From contig NZ_CP030771.1 in NCBI RefSeq assembly GCF_006088715.1, positions 1,178,001-1,242,000 of the forward strand: 64,000 bases of DNA. The letters are read 5' to 3'. The notes under the pieces are model-generated. The model was not told the DNA's origin. It worked only from the letters and a program-made list of their open reading frames with translations, and did no database searches. Shown in pieces: positions 48,178-55,834 of this stretch. This stretch comes from Streptomyces sp. YIM 121038 (GTDB lineage: Bacteria; Actinomycetota; Actinomycetes; Streptomycetales; Streptomycetaceae). Each line of letters opens with the position of its first letter. Positions within the stretch are counted from its first letter, which is position 1. Made by a program: the position numbers and the translations under genes.

Positions 48178-49029
48178 GTGGCTCGCGAACGATCCGGTCG
48201 GACCGTCGCGCACCTCGTGCTCGCCACCCGGCTGAAGGTCCTCCGCGAGGCCGCCGGGCTTTCGCTCAAGCAAGCCGCTTCGGCCCTCGGCGCGCACCCC
48301 GCCACGGTCCGCCGGATCGAGCAGGCCCAGACGTCCCTGGACGTGGGTCAGGTGTCCGTGCTCCTCGCGGCGTACGGGGCGGCGCGGGTGGAGACCGAGG
48401 AGTTCCTGGGCAAGTTGGCGAGTGCCAACGCCCCGGGGTGGTGGCACCCCTGGCGCGCCGTGATGGACCCGTGGCAGCTCGACCTGATGAGCGTGGAGTC
48501 CGCGGCCGGAATCGTACGCACGTGGGAGCCCGCACTCGTTCCGGCTCTGCTGCGCACACCGTCGTACGCGCGCGCCGTCGACGACGTGCTGCGCCCGGAC
48601 CTCTCCCCCGCGGCCAAGGACCGCAGAACCGATCTGCTGGTCCAGCGCCAGGAGCGGCTGCGCACCCAGCAGACCCGCATCTGGGCCGTGATGTCAGCCG
48701 CGGCCCTGCACACCCGCGTCGGACTGCCGGGGGTGATGACCGAGCAGCTGGAGGTGTTGCGCGCCACGGCCGAGCGGCCGGACGTCACGCTGCAGATCCA
48801 CCCGCTGGACGGGCCCCCGCACGCGCTGACCGGCAAACCGCCGCTGACCCTGTTCCGCGTCGAGGTGCCGGAGATCTCCGACCACGTGGTCAGGGAGGGC
48901 GGCCTGGCCGGCACCGCCGACGTCTGGGACGCGCCCGACACGGTGACGGCCTACCGTCTGCTCCTCGACTACTCCTGCGCCACCGCACTCCACCCCGACA
49001 AGTCGAAAGAGGTACTGGACCTGTCATGA
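48178..49029 (+). CDS. Scr1-family XRE regulator (HTH plus DUF5753)
   Basis: The 283-residue protein has an N-terminal XRE helix-turn-helix (L-K-V-L-R-E-A-A-G-L-S-L-K-Q-A-A-S-A-L-G-A-H-P-A-T-V-R-R-I-E, residues 17-50) and the DUF5753 effector part: I-V-R-T-W-E-P-A-L-V-P-A-L-L-R-T-P-S-Y-A-R-A at about 100-122 and L-Q-I-H-P-L-D-G-P near 205. This Scr1-type layout is abundant in streptomycetes and often has a DUF397 partner, which is absent here. GTG at 48178 has GGAAGGAGG just upstream. It overlaps the methyltransferase gene (ATGA), which takes the usual partner's place. Confidence 0.88.
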   Translation: MARERSGRTVAHLVLATRLKVLREAAGLSLKQAASALGAHPATVRRIEQAQTSLDVGQVSVLLAAYGAARVETEEFLGKLASANAPGWWHPWRAVMDPWQLDLMSVESAAGIVRTWEPALVPALLRTPSYARAVDDVLRPDLSPAAKDRRTDLLVQRQERLRTQQTRIWAVMSAAALHTRVGLPGVMTEQLEVLRATAERPDVTLQIHPLDGPPHALTGKPPLTLFRVEVPEISDHVVREGGLAGTADVWDAPDTVTAYRLLLDYSCATALHPDKSKEVLDLS

Positions 49030-49832
49030 CCGAACCGATGAGGCTCCCCCCGCGGTTGGACGAGATCGACAGTTCCGTCGCCCACAGCGCGCGCGTGTGG
49101 AACTACTGGCTGGGCGGCAAGGACTGGTACGAGGCCGACAGGGCCGCCGGTGACGCCTACCGCGACAAGTACCCCCTGATCGAGCCGTTCGCCCAGGAGT
49201 CCCGGGGCTTCTTGGTGCGCACCGTCACCTGGCTGGCCAAGGAGGCCGGGATCCGGCAGTTCCTGGACGTGGGCGCGGGCCTGCCCACGGCCAACAACAC
49301 CCACGAGGTGGCCCAGCGCATCGCCCCGGAGAGCCGGGTGGTGTACGTCGACCACGACCCGCTCGTGCTCCTGCACGTCCAGGCGATGGGCAAGAGCACC
49401 CCCGAGGGGGCCATGGACTACGTGCTCGCGGACATGCGCGACACCGAGGCGGTCCTCACGGGCACGGCCAAGACGCTGGACATGACCCGGCCCGTCGCCC
49501 TGGTGATCAACGACGTCCTCGGGCACATCGTGGACTGGGAGGAGGCCCTCGGTCTGGTGCGGCGCCTGGTGGCCCGGCTGCCCTCGGGGAGCTATGTGTC
49601 CCTGAGCCACTCCACGGCGTCGGACGACAGGCACCGCGAGGTGCAGGAGGAGTACAACAACTCGGGCGCGATTCCGTACGTCTTCCGTGAGCCGGAGGTG
49701 ACCGTCGCGTTCTTCGAGGGCCTGGAGATGGTCGAGCCCGGCTATGTGTCCTGGCCCCACTGGCGGCCCGAGGCGACCACCGGCACCCTCACCGCGCGAG
49801 CGGGGTGGGGTGGGGTCGCGCGGATACCGTGA
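49026..49832 (+). CDS. SAM-dependent methyltransferase (DUF574 family)
   Basis: The 268-residue protein matches the actinobacterial DUF574 family: the opening D-S-S-V-A-H-S-A-R-V-W-N-Y-W-L-G-G-K-D, the SAM motif F-L-D-V-G-A-G-L-P-T near residue 82, V-V-Y-V-D-H-D-P for the ribose-binding acid, and L-A-D-M-R-D. No substrate is established for the family, which is often encoded beside XRE/Scr1-type regulators. It overlaps the Scr1-type gene by four bases and the next regulator gene by one base (TGATG), so three proteins are made from one message. Confidence 0.88.
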   Translation: MTEPMRLPPRLDEIDSSVAHSARVWNYWLGGKDWYEADRAAGDAYRDKYPLIEPFAQESRGFLVRTVTWLAKEAGIRQFLDVGAGLPTANNTHEVAQRIAPESRVVYVDHDPLVLLHVQAMGKSTPEGAMDYVLADMRDTEAVLTGTAKTLDMTRPVALVINDVLGHIVDWEEALGLVRRLVARLPSGSYVSLSHSTASDDRHREVQEEYNNSGAIPYVFREPEVTVAFFEGLEMVEPGYVSWPHWRPEATTGTLTARAGWGGVARIP

Positions 49833-51310
49833 TGACGACGCGCGGCCCGGGCCGTGAGCCGCACCCCGCACGGACCCCGGCCCCGTCCGCCGTGGAGCAC
49901 GCGCAGGTGGTGCGGCGGCTGACACGTGCGGCGGCCCGCTCCGGCGCGCTCCTCGTCGCCGAGGTCGCCGCCCTGGCCGAGGGCTGGGCGGCGCTCGTGG
50001 ACCCGGCGGCCGGCCTCGTGCACGCCACGCCGGACTCGGCGGGGCCCACGGCGCTGCGGGCCGCCGCGCACCCGCAGGCGCACCCGCACGTGAGCGTCCA
50101 TCAGGTGCCGGGGGCGCAGGGCACCGTCCTCGTGGTCTGCCCCGGCGTGGCGGCGGCCCCGCCCCTGACGGCGCTCGTCACGCAGTGCGCCGTCGACCTG
50201 CTGCGCCTGCGGGCCCGGCACGCGGAGGAGACGCGCGGCGCCGAACAGCGCGTGCACACCGCCGTACTGCGGCTGCTGCTGCGCGGCCAGCACCGGCTCG
50301 CCGCCGAGGTCCTCGGCGGGGAGACCGCCACGCACGCCACCGTGTACCGCCTCACCGGGCGGGCCCTGCACACCGCCCACCACGCGCTGTGGCGGGCGAC
50401 GCAGCCCGACCTGTCGAACGGCACCCGCACGCTGGTCAGTCTGGACGGGGCGGAGCTGACCGTCGTCGCCCTGCACGGCGCCCGCGACCTGCCCCGGGCC
50501 GACGCCGGTCACCCGACGCTCGCGCTCGTCGCGCGCGTCGCCGACCGGCACCAGCTGACCGGGGGCGCGGCGGCCCCCGCGCCCCTGGACATGTTCGTCA
50601 CCGCTTGGGCCGAGGCGGGGAGCACCCGCAACAGCACCTCCATCGGCCGCCTCACCTCGGTGACCGGCCTGGGGGCGCACGGGCTGCTCCACGTGATACC
50701 GCCGGACCGCCTCGTCACCTGGTCCGCGGCCGTGCTCCAGCCGCTCGACGGCAGGGAGCGGCGCACCCTGGAGGCCTGGCTGCGCTCGGGCTCCGCACAG
50801 GCCGCCGCCCCCGCGCTCGACGTGTCCGAGGGCACGGTCCGCTCGCGGCTGCGCGGCATCGGCGTCCTGCTCGCGGTCGACCTCGACCACCCCACCGTGC
50901 AGGCCCAGTCGCTGCTCGCGCTGCGCGCCCCGGCCGCACCCGTCCCGGCCGCGGCGGCGCAACCCCTGCTGCCGAGCCCGCCGTTGCCCGCCGCCCTGCT
51001 CAGCGCCGAGCGGGCGGGGCGCTGGGCGTCCGGGCTGCTCCAGCCGCTCGACCCGCGGCTGCGCATCGCGCTGCGCTGCTGGCTCGCGCACCGCGGCCGC
51101 ACCGCGCCCGCCGCCACCGAACTGGCCCTGCACCGGACCACCCTCAGCACCTGGCTGAGCGAGTGCGGCCGCCTCCTGGACCTGGACCTGTCGGCCGCGA
51201 CCGTCCGGACGGAGCTGCACCTGGCCGTGGAGACGGCCGCGGCCACCGACGACGTACCGGCGGCGCTGCCGCGCCGGGGCGGCCGGACGTACCGCGAGCC
51301 GGGGCGGTAG
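49832..51310 (+). CDS. PucR/CdaR-like regulator with two HTH segments
   Basis: The 492-residue protein has no membrane segment. Residues about 25-260 look like a GAF-type sensor. Two repeated blocks follow, each starting L-Q-P-L-D: one with L-E-A-W-L-R-S-G-S-A-Q-A-A-A-P-A-L-D-V-S-E-G-T-V-R-S-R-L, the other with L-R-C-W-L-A-H-R-G-R-T-A-P-A-A-T-E-L-A-L-H-R-T-T-L-S-T-W-L. Both resemble the C-terminal PucR/CdaR HTH, so the DNA-binding unit is duplicated. The ATG at 49832 overlaps the methyltransferase stop; a GTG at 49829 is possible. Coupled to the Scr1-type regulator and methyltransferase. Target genes unknown. Confidence 0.7.
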   Translation: MTTRGPGREPHPARTPAPSAVEHAQVVRRLTRAAARSGALLVAEVAALAEGWAALVDPAAGLVHATPDSAGPTALRAAAHPQAHPHVSVHQVPGAQGTVLVVCPGVAAAPPLTALVTQCAVDLLRLRARHAEETRGAEQRVHTAVLRLLLRGQHRLAAEVLGGETATHATVYRLTGRALHTAHHALWRATQPDLSNGTRTLVSLDGAELTVVALHGARDLPRADAGHPTLALVARVADRHQLTGGAAAPAPLDMFVTAWAEAGSTRNSTSIGRLTSVTGLGAHGLLHVIPPDRLVTWSAAVLQPLDGRERRTLEAWLRSGSAQAAAPALDVSEGTVRSRLRGIGVLLAVDLDHPTVQAQSLLALRAPAAPVPAAAAQPLLPSPPLPAALLSAERAGRWASGLLQPLDPRLRIALRCWLAHRGRTAPAATELALHRTTLSTWLSECGRLLDLDLSAATVRTELHLAVETAAATDDVPAALPRRGGRTYREPGR

Positions 51311-51353
51311 CCGCCCGCCCACACGCCGTACCGGCGCCCCCGGCGGTAACAGA

Positions 51354-51397
51354 ATTCGCCACGACGCTTCTCCTGGTTCACACGGGGCTGGTGGGCT
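51354..51397 (+). promoter_or_regulatory. Possible PHO box ahead of the phoD gene pair
   Basis: GTTCACACGGG at 51376-51386 matches the 11-base PhoP repeat unit (GTTCA plus a C-rich tail). The adjoining 11-mers at 51354, 51365 and 51387 are weak, with a TTC in register only in the first. It lies 47 bases before the GTG of the operon that ends in phoD, a typical PhoP target, which is why this weak match is listed. Confidence 0.35.
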
Positions 51398-51432
51398 GAC
51401 CGCGCCCACATCACCCATCTCAGGAGGCGCGC

Positions 51433-52008
51433 GTGAATCTCGTCGTCAACGGCGACGCGGAGAGCGGGGCGGGCGGCAGCGCCGACCCCGTCACCACCGT
51501 CCGCGGCTGGAAGGTCGTCCAAGGAGCCCCGGCGCTCGTCCCGTACAGCCTGGGCGGCGGCTATCCGACCCCGTCGGACCCCGGCCCCGCGCGGCGCGGC
51601 AGCCGCTTCTTCTCGGGCGGCAACAGCCCGCGCACCGCCCTGGTGCAGGACGTCGCCCTGCCCCGGAGCGGGCCGACCGGACGCAGGGCCGTCGACGCGG
51701 GCGAGGTGCGCTACGCCGTGACCGCCTGGCTCGGCGGCTACGCGGGGCAGGAGGACGGCGCCCGCCTCTCCGTGGAGTTCCGCGACGCCAAGGGCACCCC
51801 GGTGGCCCTCAGCGTGCTCGGCCCGGTGAGCTCCGCCGAACGCGAGGGCCGCACGGCGCTGCTCGAACGCGCGGCGGCGGCCCAGGTGCCGCCCGGCGCG
51901 CGCACGGCGCGGGTCCTGCTGGTGTTCACGCGCAGTGGCGGCGGCACCTCCAACGACGGCTACGCCGACGCCGTCTCCCTCACCCTCGAGCCCACCGGAG
52001 ACCGCTGA
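51433..52008 (+). CDS. Predicted beta-sandwich protein upstream of phoD, function unknown
   Basis: The 191-residue product starts N-L-V-V-N-G-D-A-E-S-G and has W-K-V-V-Q-G, a central beta-rich part and a C-terminal Y-A-D-A-V-S-L-T-L. This pattern resembles carbohydrate-binding-like beta-sandwich modules with a jelly-roll fold. No signal peptide is visible. A strong AGGAGG site precedes the GTG at 51433. It overlaps phoD by one base (TGATG), so the two are made together. It may be a partner or a regulator of the phosphatase, but this is inference. Confidence 0.7.
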   Translation: MNLVVNGDAESGAGGSADPVTTVRGWKVVQGAPALVPYSLGGGYPTPSDPGPARRGSRFFSGGNSPRTALVQDVALPRSGPTGRRAVDAGEVRYAVTAWLGGYAGQEDGARLSVEFRDAKGTPVALSVLGPVSSAEREGRTALLERAAAAQVPPGARTARVLLVFTRSGGGTSNDGYADAVSLTLEPTGDR

Positions 52009-53582
52009 TGACCGTGAACCGCCGTGACCTCCTCAAGGCCGCCGCGGCCGCGGGCGCGCTCAACCTGGCCTGGCCGCTCGCCCCGGGGCTCACCCCCGCG
52101 CAGGCCCGCGAGGCCGCCGAGCGGCTCGGCGCGGAGTACGACCGCGCGCCGTTCACGCTCGGCGTCGCCTCCGGTGATCCGCAGCGGCACTCGGTGCTCC
52201 TGTGGACCAGACTCGCGCCCGAGCCGCTGGCCGCCGAGCAGCAGCTCCCCGAGGTCGTCGAGGTCGAGTGGGTCGTCGCCAAGGACGCCCGCCTGCGCCA
52301 CGTCGTCGCGCGCGGGACGGCTCCGGCGTCGGCGACGCTCGGGCACAGCGTGCACGTGCCGGTGAGCGGGCTCGCCCCCGGCCGCCACTACTGGTACGCG
52401 TTCAAGGCGCTCGGCAGGACCAGCCGGGTCGGCCGGACGCGGACCGCGCCGCGCGGCCGGGTGAAGAAGGTGACCTTCGCCGCCGCCAACTGCCAGGCGT
52501 TCCACGACGGCTTCTACGCCGCGCACCGGGGCATCGCGCAGGAGAACGTCGACTTCGTCGTGCACCTCGGCGACTACATCTACGAGCACGGGCAGGTCGG
52601 CGGCGTGCCGGAGAAGCACGTGCGCGACCACGACGGGCCGGAGATCCTCACGCTCGCCGACTACCGCAAGCGGCACGCCCTGTACAAGGGCGACAAGTCG
52701 CTGCGCGAGGCGCACGCCGCGCACCCGTGGTTCCTGACCTGGGACGACCACGAGGTCGTCAACGACTACAGCGGCACCGGGGGCGGCGCGCCGTTCATGC
52801 GGCGCCGCGCGGCCGCGTACCAGGCGTGGTTCGAGCACATGCCGCACCGCGACTCCTTCGGCGGTTCCGCGCTGCCGGACCCGGAGATCCACCGGGTGCG
52901 CCGCTGGGGCGACCTGCTCGAACTCACCGTCCTCGACCTGCGGTCGTACCGCTCGGCGCAGAACCTGCCGGACGGAACGATCCTCGGCGCCGAGCAGAAG
53001 GCGTGGCTGAAGAAGACCGTCGACAGGGCTCCGGACTCCTGGCACGTGTGGGCCAACTCGATCATGCTGAGCCAGCTGCGCGGCAGGCCCGGCGGCTCGT
53101 ACATGTTCACCGACCAGTGGGACGGCTTCCTCGCCGAGCGCAAGGAGGTCCTCCAGCACGTGCACGGCAGCGGCCTGGAGGACCTGGTGGTCATCACGGG
53201 TGACTGGCACTCGGCGTTCGTCGACGACATCCGCACCGACTTCGACGCGCCCGACTCCCCCTTGGTCGGCACGGAGTTCACCGCGCACTCGGTGACGTCG
53301 GGCGCGTACTCCCCGGAGTGGAACGCCGCCAACGGCCCCGTGATGGGCAAGGCCAACCCGCACCTGAAGTACTTCGAGGGCAACCGGTACGGCTACGACG
53401 TGTACGAGGTGACTCCGGAGCGCTTCAGCACGCACATGCGGGTGATCGGCGACCGCCGCGACCCGCGCTCCCCCGTCACCACGCTGACCACCTTCCACGT
53501 GGACCGGGGCAGGGCGGGGTCGTACGAGGACGACGCCACGAAGGCGTCACCCGCGCAGTACCGCAGGGACCCGGCGGGTTAA
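52008..53582 (+). CDS. phoD: Alkaline phosphatase D (PhoD-family) phosphodiesterase/phosphatase
   Basis: The 524-residue precursor has a twin-arginine leader, V-N-R-R-D-L-L-K-A-A-A-A-A-G, so it is folded before export by the Tat system. The PhoD layout is clear: an N-terminal Ig-like domain with F-T-L-G-V-A-S-G-D-P and L-L-W-T-R-L, then the metallophosphatase core with A-N-C-Q, H-L-G-D-Y-I-Y-E, F-L-T-W-D-D-H-E-V-V-N-D-Y and I-T-G-D-W-H-S, which hold the metal ligands (usually Fe and Ca). It releases phosphate from extracellular phosphoesters. The ATG overlaps the upstream stop. In Streptomyces phoD is a PhoP target under phosphate starvation, and a possible PHO box lies above the gene pair. 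The GC-poor island begins right after its stop. Confidence 0.92.
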   Translation: MTVNRRDLLKAAAAAGALNLAWPLAPGLTPAQAREAAERLGAEYDRAPFTLGVASGDPQRHSVLLWTRLAPEPLAAEQQLPEVVEVEWVVAKDARLRHVVARGTAPASATLGHSVHVPVSGLAPGRHYWYAFKALGRTSRVGRTRTAPRGRVKKVTFAAANCQAFHDGFYAAHRGIAQENVDFVVHLGDYIYEHGQVGGVPEKHVRDHDGPEILTLADYRKRHALYKGDKSLREAHAAHPWFLTWDDHEVVNDYSGTGGGAPFMRRRAAAYQAWFEHMPHRDSFGGSALPDPEIHRVRRWGDLLELTVLDLRSYRSAQNLPDGTILGAEQKAWLKKTVDRAPDSWHVWANSIMLSQLRGRPGGSYMFTDQWDGFLAERKEVLQHVHGSGLEDLVVITGDWHSAFVDDIRTDFDAPDSPLVGTEFTAHSVTSGAYSPEWNAANGPVMGKANPHLKYFEGNRYGYDVYEVTPERFSTHMRVIGDRRDPRSPVTTLTTFHVDRGRAGSYEDDATKASPAQYRRDPAG

Positions 53583-53620
53583 CGTCCCTACGCCTGATGA
53601 GCTGCGGGTACGTGTGACTC

Positions 53621-53653
53621 GTTCCATGTGAGTGCACATCGCGTGCACATGAC
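53621..53653. promoter_or_regulatory. Three direct 11-base repeats after phoD
   Basis: GTTCCATGTGA, GTGCACATCGC and GTGCACATGAC follow each other at 53621, 53632 and 53643. The 11-base phase and the GTKC start resemble PhoP boxes, though only the first unit has GTTC. The second and third share GTGCACAT exactly. They lie at the border of the phoD gene and the island, with no intact gene close downstream on the plus strand. Confidence 0.4.
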
Positions 53654-53699
53654 CCCGATGGCAACAGCTCTTGGCACGTGAGGACACAGCAACAGCAGG

Positions 53700-54170
53700 A
53701 CGTGATGCGGCGTCCACGACTCCAGGTGTTCCGCCGCCTCTCACGTCCACGCGTGTGCGCCACCCACCACCAACTAAGAGGTCAATCAGGCTGCAGATGC
53801 CCGGAAGGCGCTCGACGGGCGAGCCGATCGCCACTTGGAGTTCCACGCGTGCAAGGTTGGCCCCCAGCCAGAAGTGGGGGCCGTGCCCGAAGGCGAGGTG
53901 CCTGCTTTCGGCGGTCCGGTGGATGTCGAACTCATCCGGGTCGGCGAAGTGCCGCGGGTCGTAGTTGGCGGCCACCACCGGCACCAGGACAGCTTGCCCC
54001 TTCCGCACCGTGCCACCGGACGGGAGGGGCAGGTCCGCGGTGACCACGCGCAGCAGGCCTCCGTGCCCGGGCACCTCCGTGCGGAGGATCTCCTCGACGG
54101 CTCCAGGCCGGCCCTCGCGCGCTCGTCAGCGGCGTGAAGGGCCGACCAACGCCTGCAGTCGAGGACGGAG
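53700..54170 (-). pseudogene. Cytochrome P450 C-terminal remnant
   Basis: Minus-strand frames give the C-terminal third of a bacterial P450: E-V-P-G-H-G-G-L-L-R-V-V-T, N-Y-D-P-R-H-F-A-D-P-D-E-F-D-I-H-R and A-F-G-H-G-P-H-F-W-L-G-A-N-L-A-R-V-E-L. The heme-ligand Cys is replaced by Trp (codon at 53868-53870), so it cannot bind heme. A one-base loss around 54100 breaks the frame before V-E-E-I-L-R-T-E-V, and the reading is also disturbed after R-L-P-G. The first two thirds of the gene are missing. No ribosome-binding site is seen. Confidence 0.75.
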
Positions 54171-54209
54171 ACGAGGCCTTGCGGAGCACCTCCGCGGATG
54201 CGGAGCGGC

Positions 54210-54239
54210 CTCTGGCTCTGGCTCTGGCTCTGGCTCTGG
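54210..54239. repeat. Hexanucleotide repeat (CTCTGG)5
   Basis: Five perfect copies of CTCTGG span 54210-54239 in the non-coding stretch between the P450 remnant and the DUF4239 gene. Perfect short repeats of this length are rare in streptomycete DNA and suggest replication slippage in sequence under no constraint. Confidence 0.9.
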
Positions 54240-54321
54240 CTGCTCACTCGGCGGGGTGAACTTCTACCCGTATGCCCGCAGTTGCCTTCATCCAGGTGGT
54301 TTTGAACCGTCGTACCCGGCC

Positions 54322-54327
54322 TAGACT
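54322..54327 (+). promoter_or_regulatory. -10 element TAGACT for a leaderless DUF4239 transcript
   Basis: TAGACT is a close match to the streptomycete vegetative -10. It ends 8 bases before the ATG at 54336, and no ribosome-binding site is present, so the mRNA is probably leaderless. TTGAAC at 54302-54307 could be the -35, but the 14-base spacing is short. Confidence 0.45.
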
Positions 54328-54335
54328 CCGCGCTC

Positions 54336-55127
54336 ATGTCGCTCTGGCTGCTCAACCACTTCAGCACCTTCACGCTAGCCGTCATCACCGTGGGCGGAAC
54401 CGTTCTCCTGGCCGTCGGCGGCAGTGTGCTGCTGCGGCGCAGGTACCCCTCGCTGATCCAAGGGGAGCACAACGACATGGTCGGTGTGACCCTCGGAATG
54501 TTCGGCGCGATCTACGGGATCATTCTCGCGTTCGTGATCGTCACCCTGTGGACGCAAGTGGAGGACACCCAGACCATCGTCGCCACCGAAGCCACCGACG
54601 CGGCCCTCATCGCCCGCGACGCCGCCGCGTTCCCGCCGCCGGTGCACGCCCGCCTCGACTCAGCGATGAGCGGCTACGTCCACGCAGTCGTCGAGGACCA
54701 GTGGCCCCGGATGCGCGAGGGGAACCCCAGCTACGGAGCGACCGAGACACATCTGCGGGCCGCTTACGAGGTCCTCCAGGCGTACGACCCGACAACCGAT
54801 CGGGAGCAGGTCTTCTACGAACAGGCCGTCGGCCATCTCGACGACGTCGCCACGCAGCGGCGCGCCCGCATCACGATGGCGCGCCAGGAACTCCCCGTGC
54901 TGCTCCAGGTATTGGCGTTCGGCGGCGCACTCGTCCTGGTCCCGCTGACCTTCCTCTACGGCCTTCGCAAACTGCGGGTCCAGATGCTGTTCGTCGCCTC
55001 GGTCGCCGCGCTCGTCGGCTTCAGCCTGCTACTGGTCGTCGTCCTGGACCGCCCCTTCGCCGGCGACCTCGACGTCAGCCCCGCCCCGTACCGCGAGGGA
55101 GCGCTTGCCCAGTACTGGGTCAAGTGA
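54336..55127 (+). CDS. DUF4239 membrane protein (bestrophin-like)
   Basis: The 263-residue protein has two N-terminal transmembrane segments (about 10-33 and 50-72, with G-V-T-L-G-M-F-G-A-I-Y-G-I-I-L-A-F), a soluble helical middle (75-190), and two C-terminal segments (about 195-215 and 222-242). This is the DUF4239 layout, distantly related to bestrophin channels. No role is established for the family. It is probably read from a leaderless message. It lies alone between two gene remnants and may belong to the chromosome backbone rather than the terpenoid genes. Confidence 0.85.
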   Translation: MSLWLLNHFSTFTLAVITVGGTVLLAVGGSVLLRRRYPSLIQGEHNDMVGVTLGMFGAIYGIILAFVIVTLWTQVEDTQTIVATEATDAALIARDAAAFPPPVHARLDSAMSGYVHAVVEDQWPRMREGNPSYGATETHLRAAYEVLQAYDPTTDREQVFYEQAVGHLDDVATQRRARITMARQELPVLLQVLAFGGALVLVPLTFLYGLRKLRVQMLFVASVAALVGFSLLLVVVLDRPFAGDLDVSPAPYREGALAQYWVK

Positions 55128-55443
55128 CGCAGTGAGCATGGCCGGTGCCTGGCCGGATGTGTTCTCCGGGGCGTGCGGGGTGGCGGGTCCGGGGTCCGGG
55201 GGTGGCTCCGGGTGGTGGTACGGGTGGGTGTCGCCCGCCCCGGGCCGTACGCGGGAGCGGGGATGGCGCTGCTGGCGTGTGGGCTGCGTCGGTGTGCTCC
55301 GCGCGCCCTGCCCGGCGGGGCTTGCCGCGTGATCGTGCACGCGTCACGTTGAACGGTGAACCCTGCACGGGCTGCGGCTGCGGCGAGGCCGGTAGCGGTG
55401 GTCCGGTGTTTTCAGCGGGCGCGGCCGGAGGCGAGGTCCAGGG
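55128..55443. other. Non-coding stretch before the dxs fragment
   Basis: This region is G-rich and low in complexity in places (CCGGGGTCCGGGGGTGGCTCC near 55190). No frame looks like protein and no promoter or hairpin stands out. It may be debris from the same event that left the dxs fragment. Confidence 0.5.
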
Positions 55444-55745
55444 ATGGCGGTGCGGGCGGCGGGGCTGCTGGCGACGGTCACGGTGCCGCAGGACGTGCGG
55501 GCCCTGCCGCCGGAGGCGCTGCCCCAGCTGGCTCACGAGATCCGCGCCTTCCTGGTGAAGAAGGTATGCGCGGCCGGGGGGCATCTGGGGCCGAACCTGG
55601 GGGGTGGTGGAACTCACCCTCGCGCTGCACCGGGTCTTCGATGCCCCGCGCGACACGCTCGTCTTCGACACGGGGCACCAGACGTATGTGCACAAGCTGC
55701 TGACCGGACGGCAGGGCTTCGACCGGCTGCGGCAGCAACACGAGG
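55444..55745 (+). pseudogene. dxs 5' fragment (1-deoxy-D-xylulose-5-phosphate synthase)
   Basis: Two frames give the first 90 or so residues of DXS: L-P-P-E-A-L-P-Q-L-A-H-E-I-R-A-F-L-V, then G-G-H-L-G-P-N-L-G, then [13 protein letters not shown] and [15 protein letters not shown]. One extra G in a run at about 55601-55606 shifts the frame, and the sequence stops being DXS near 55745. The C-terminal 85 per cent is absent. The fragment has the same orientation as the terpene synthase, 90 bases upstream of it, and is opposite to the larger dxs gene at the right edge. Confidence 0.8.
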
Positions 55746-55834
55746 GCGCTCCTTCTGAGGGTAATGCACCACGTGGAAGCTGCTCTGCAACGGCTGCTCC
55801 CGGGCCGATCAGGACCACGATGACGGAGGACACC

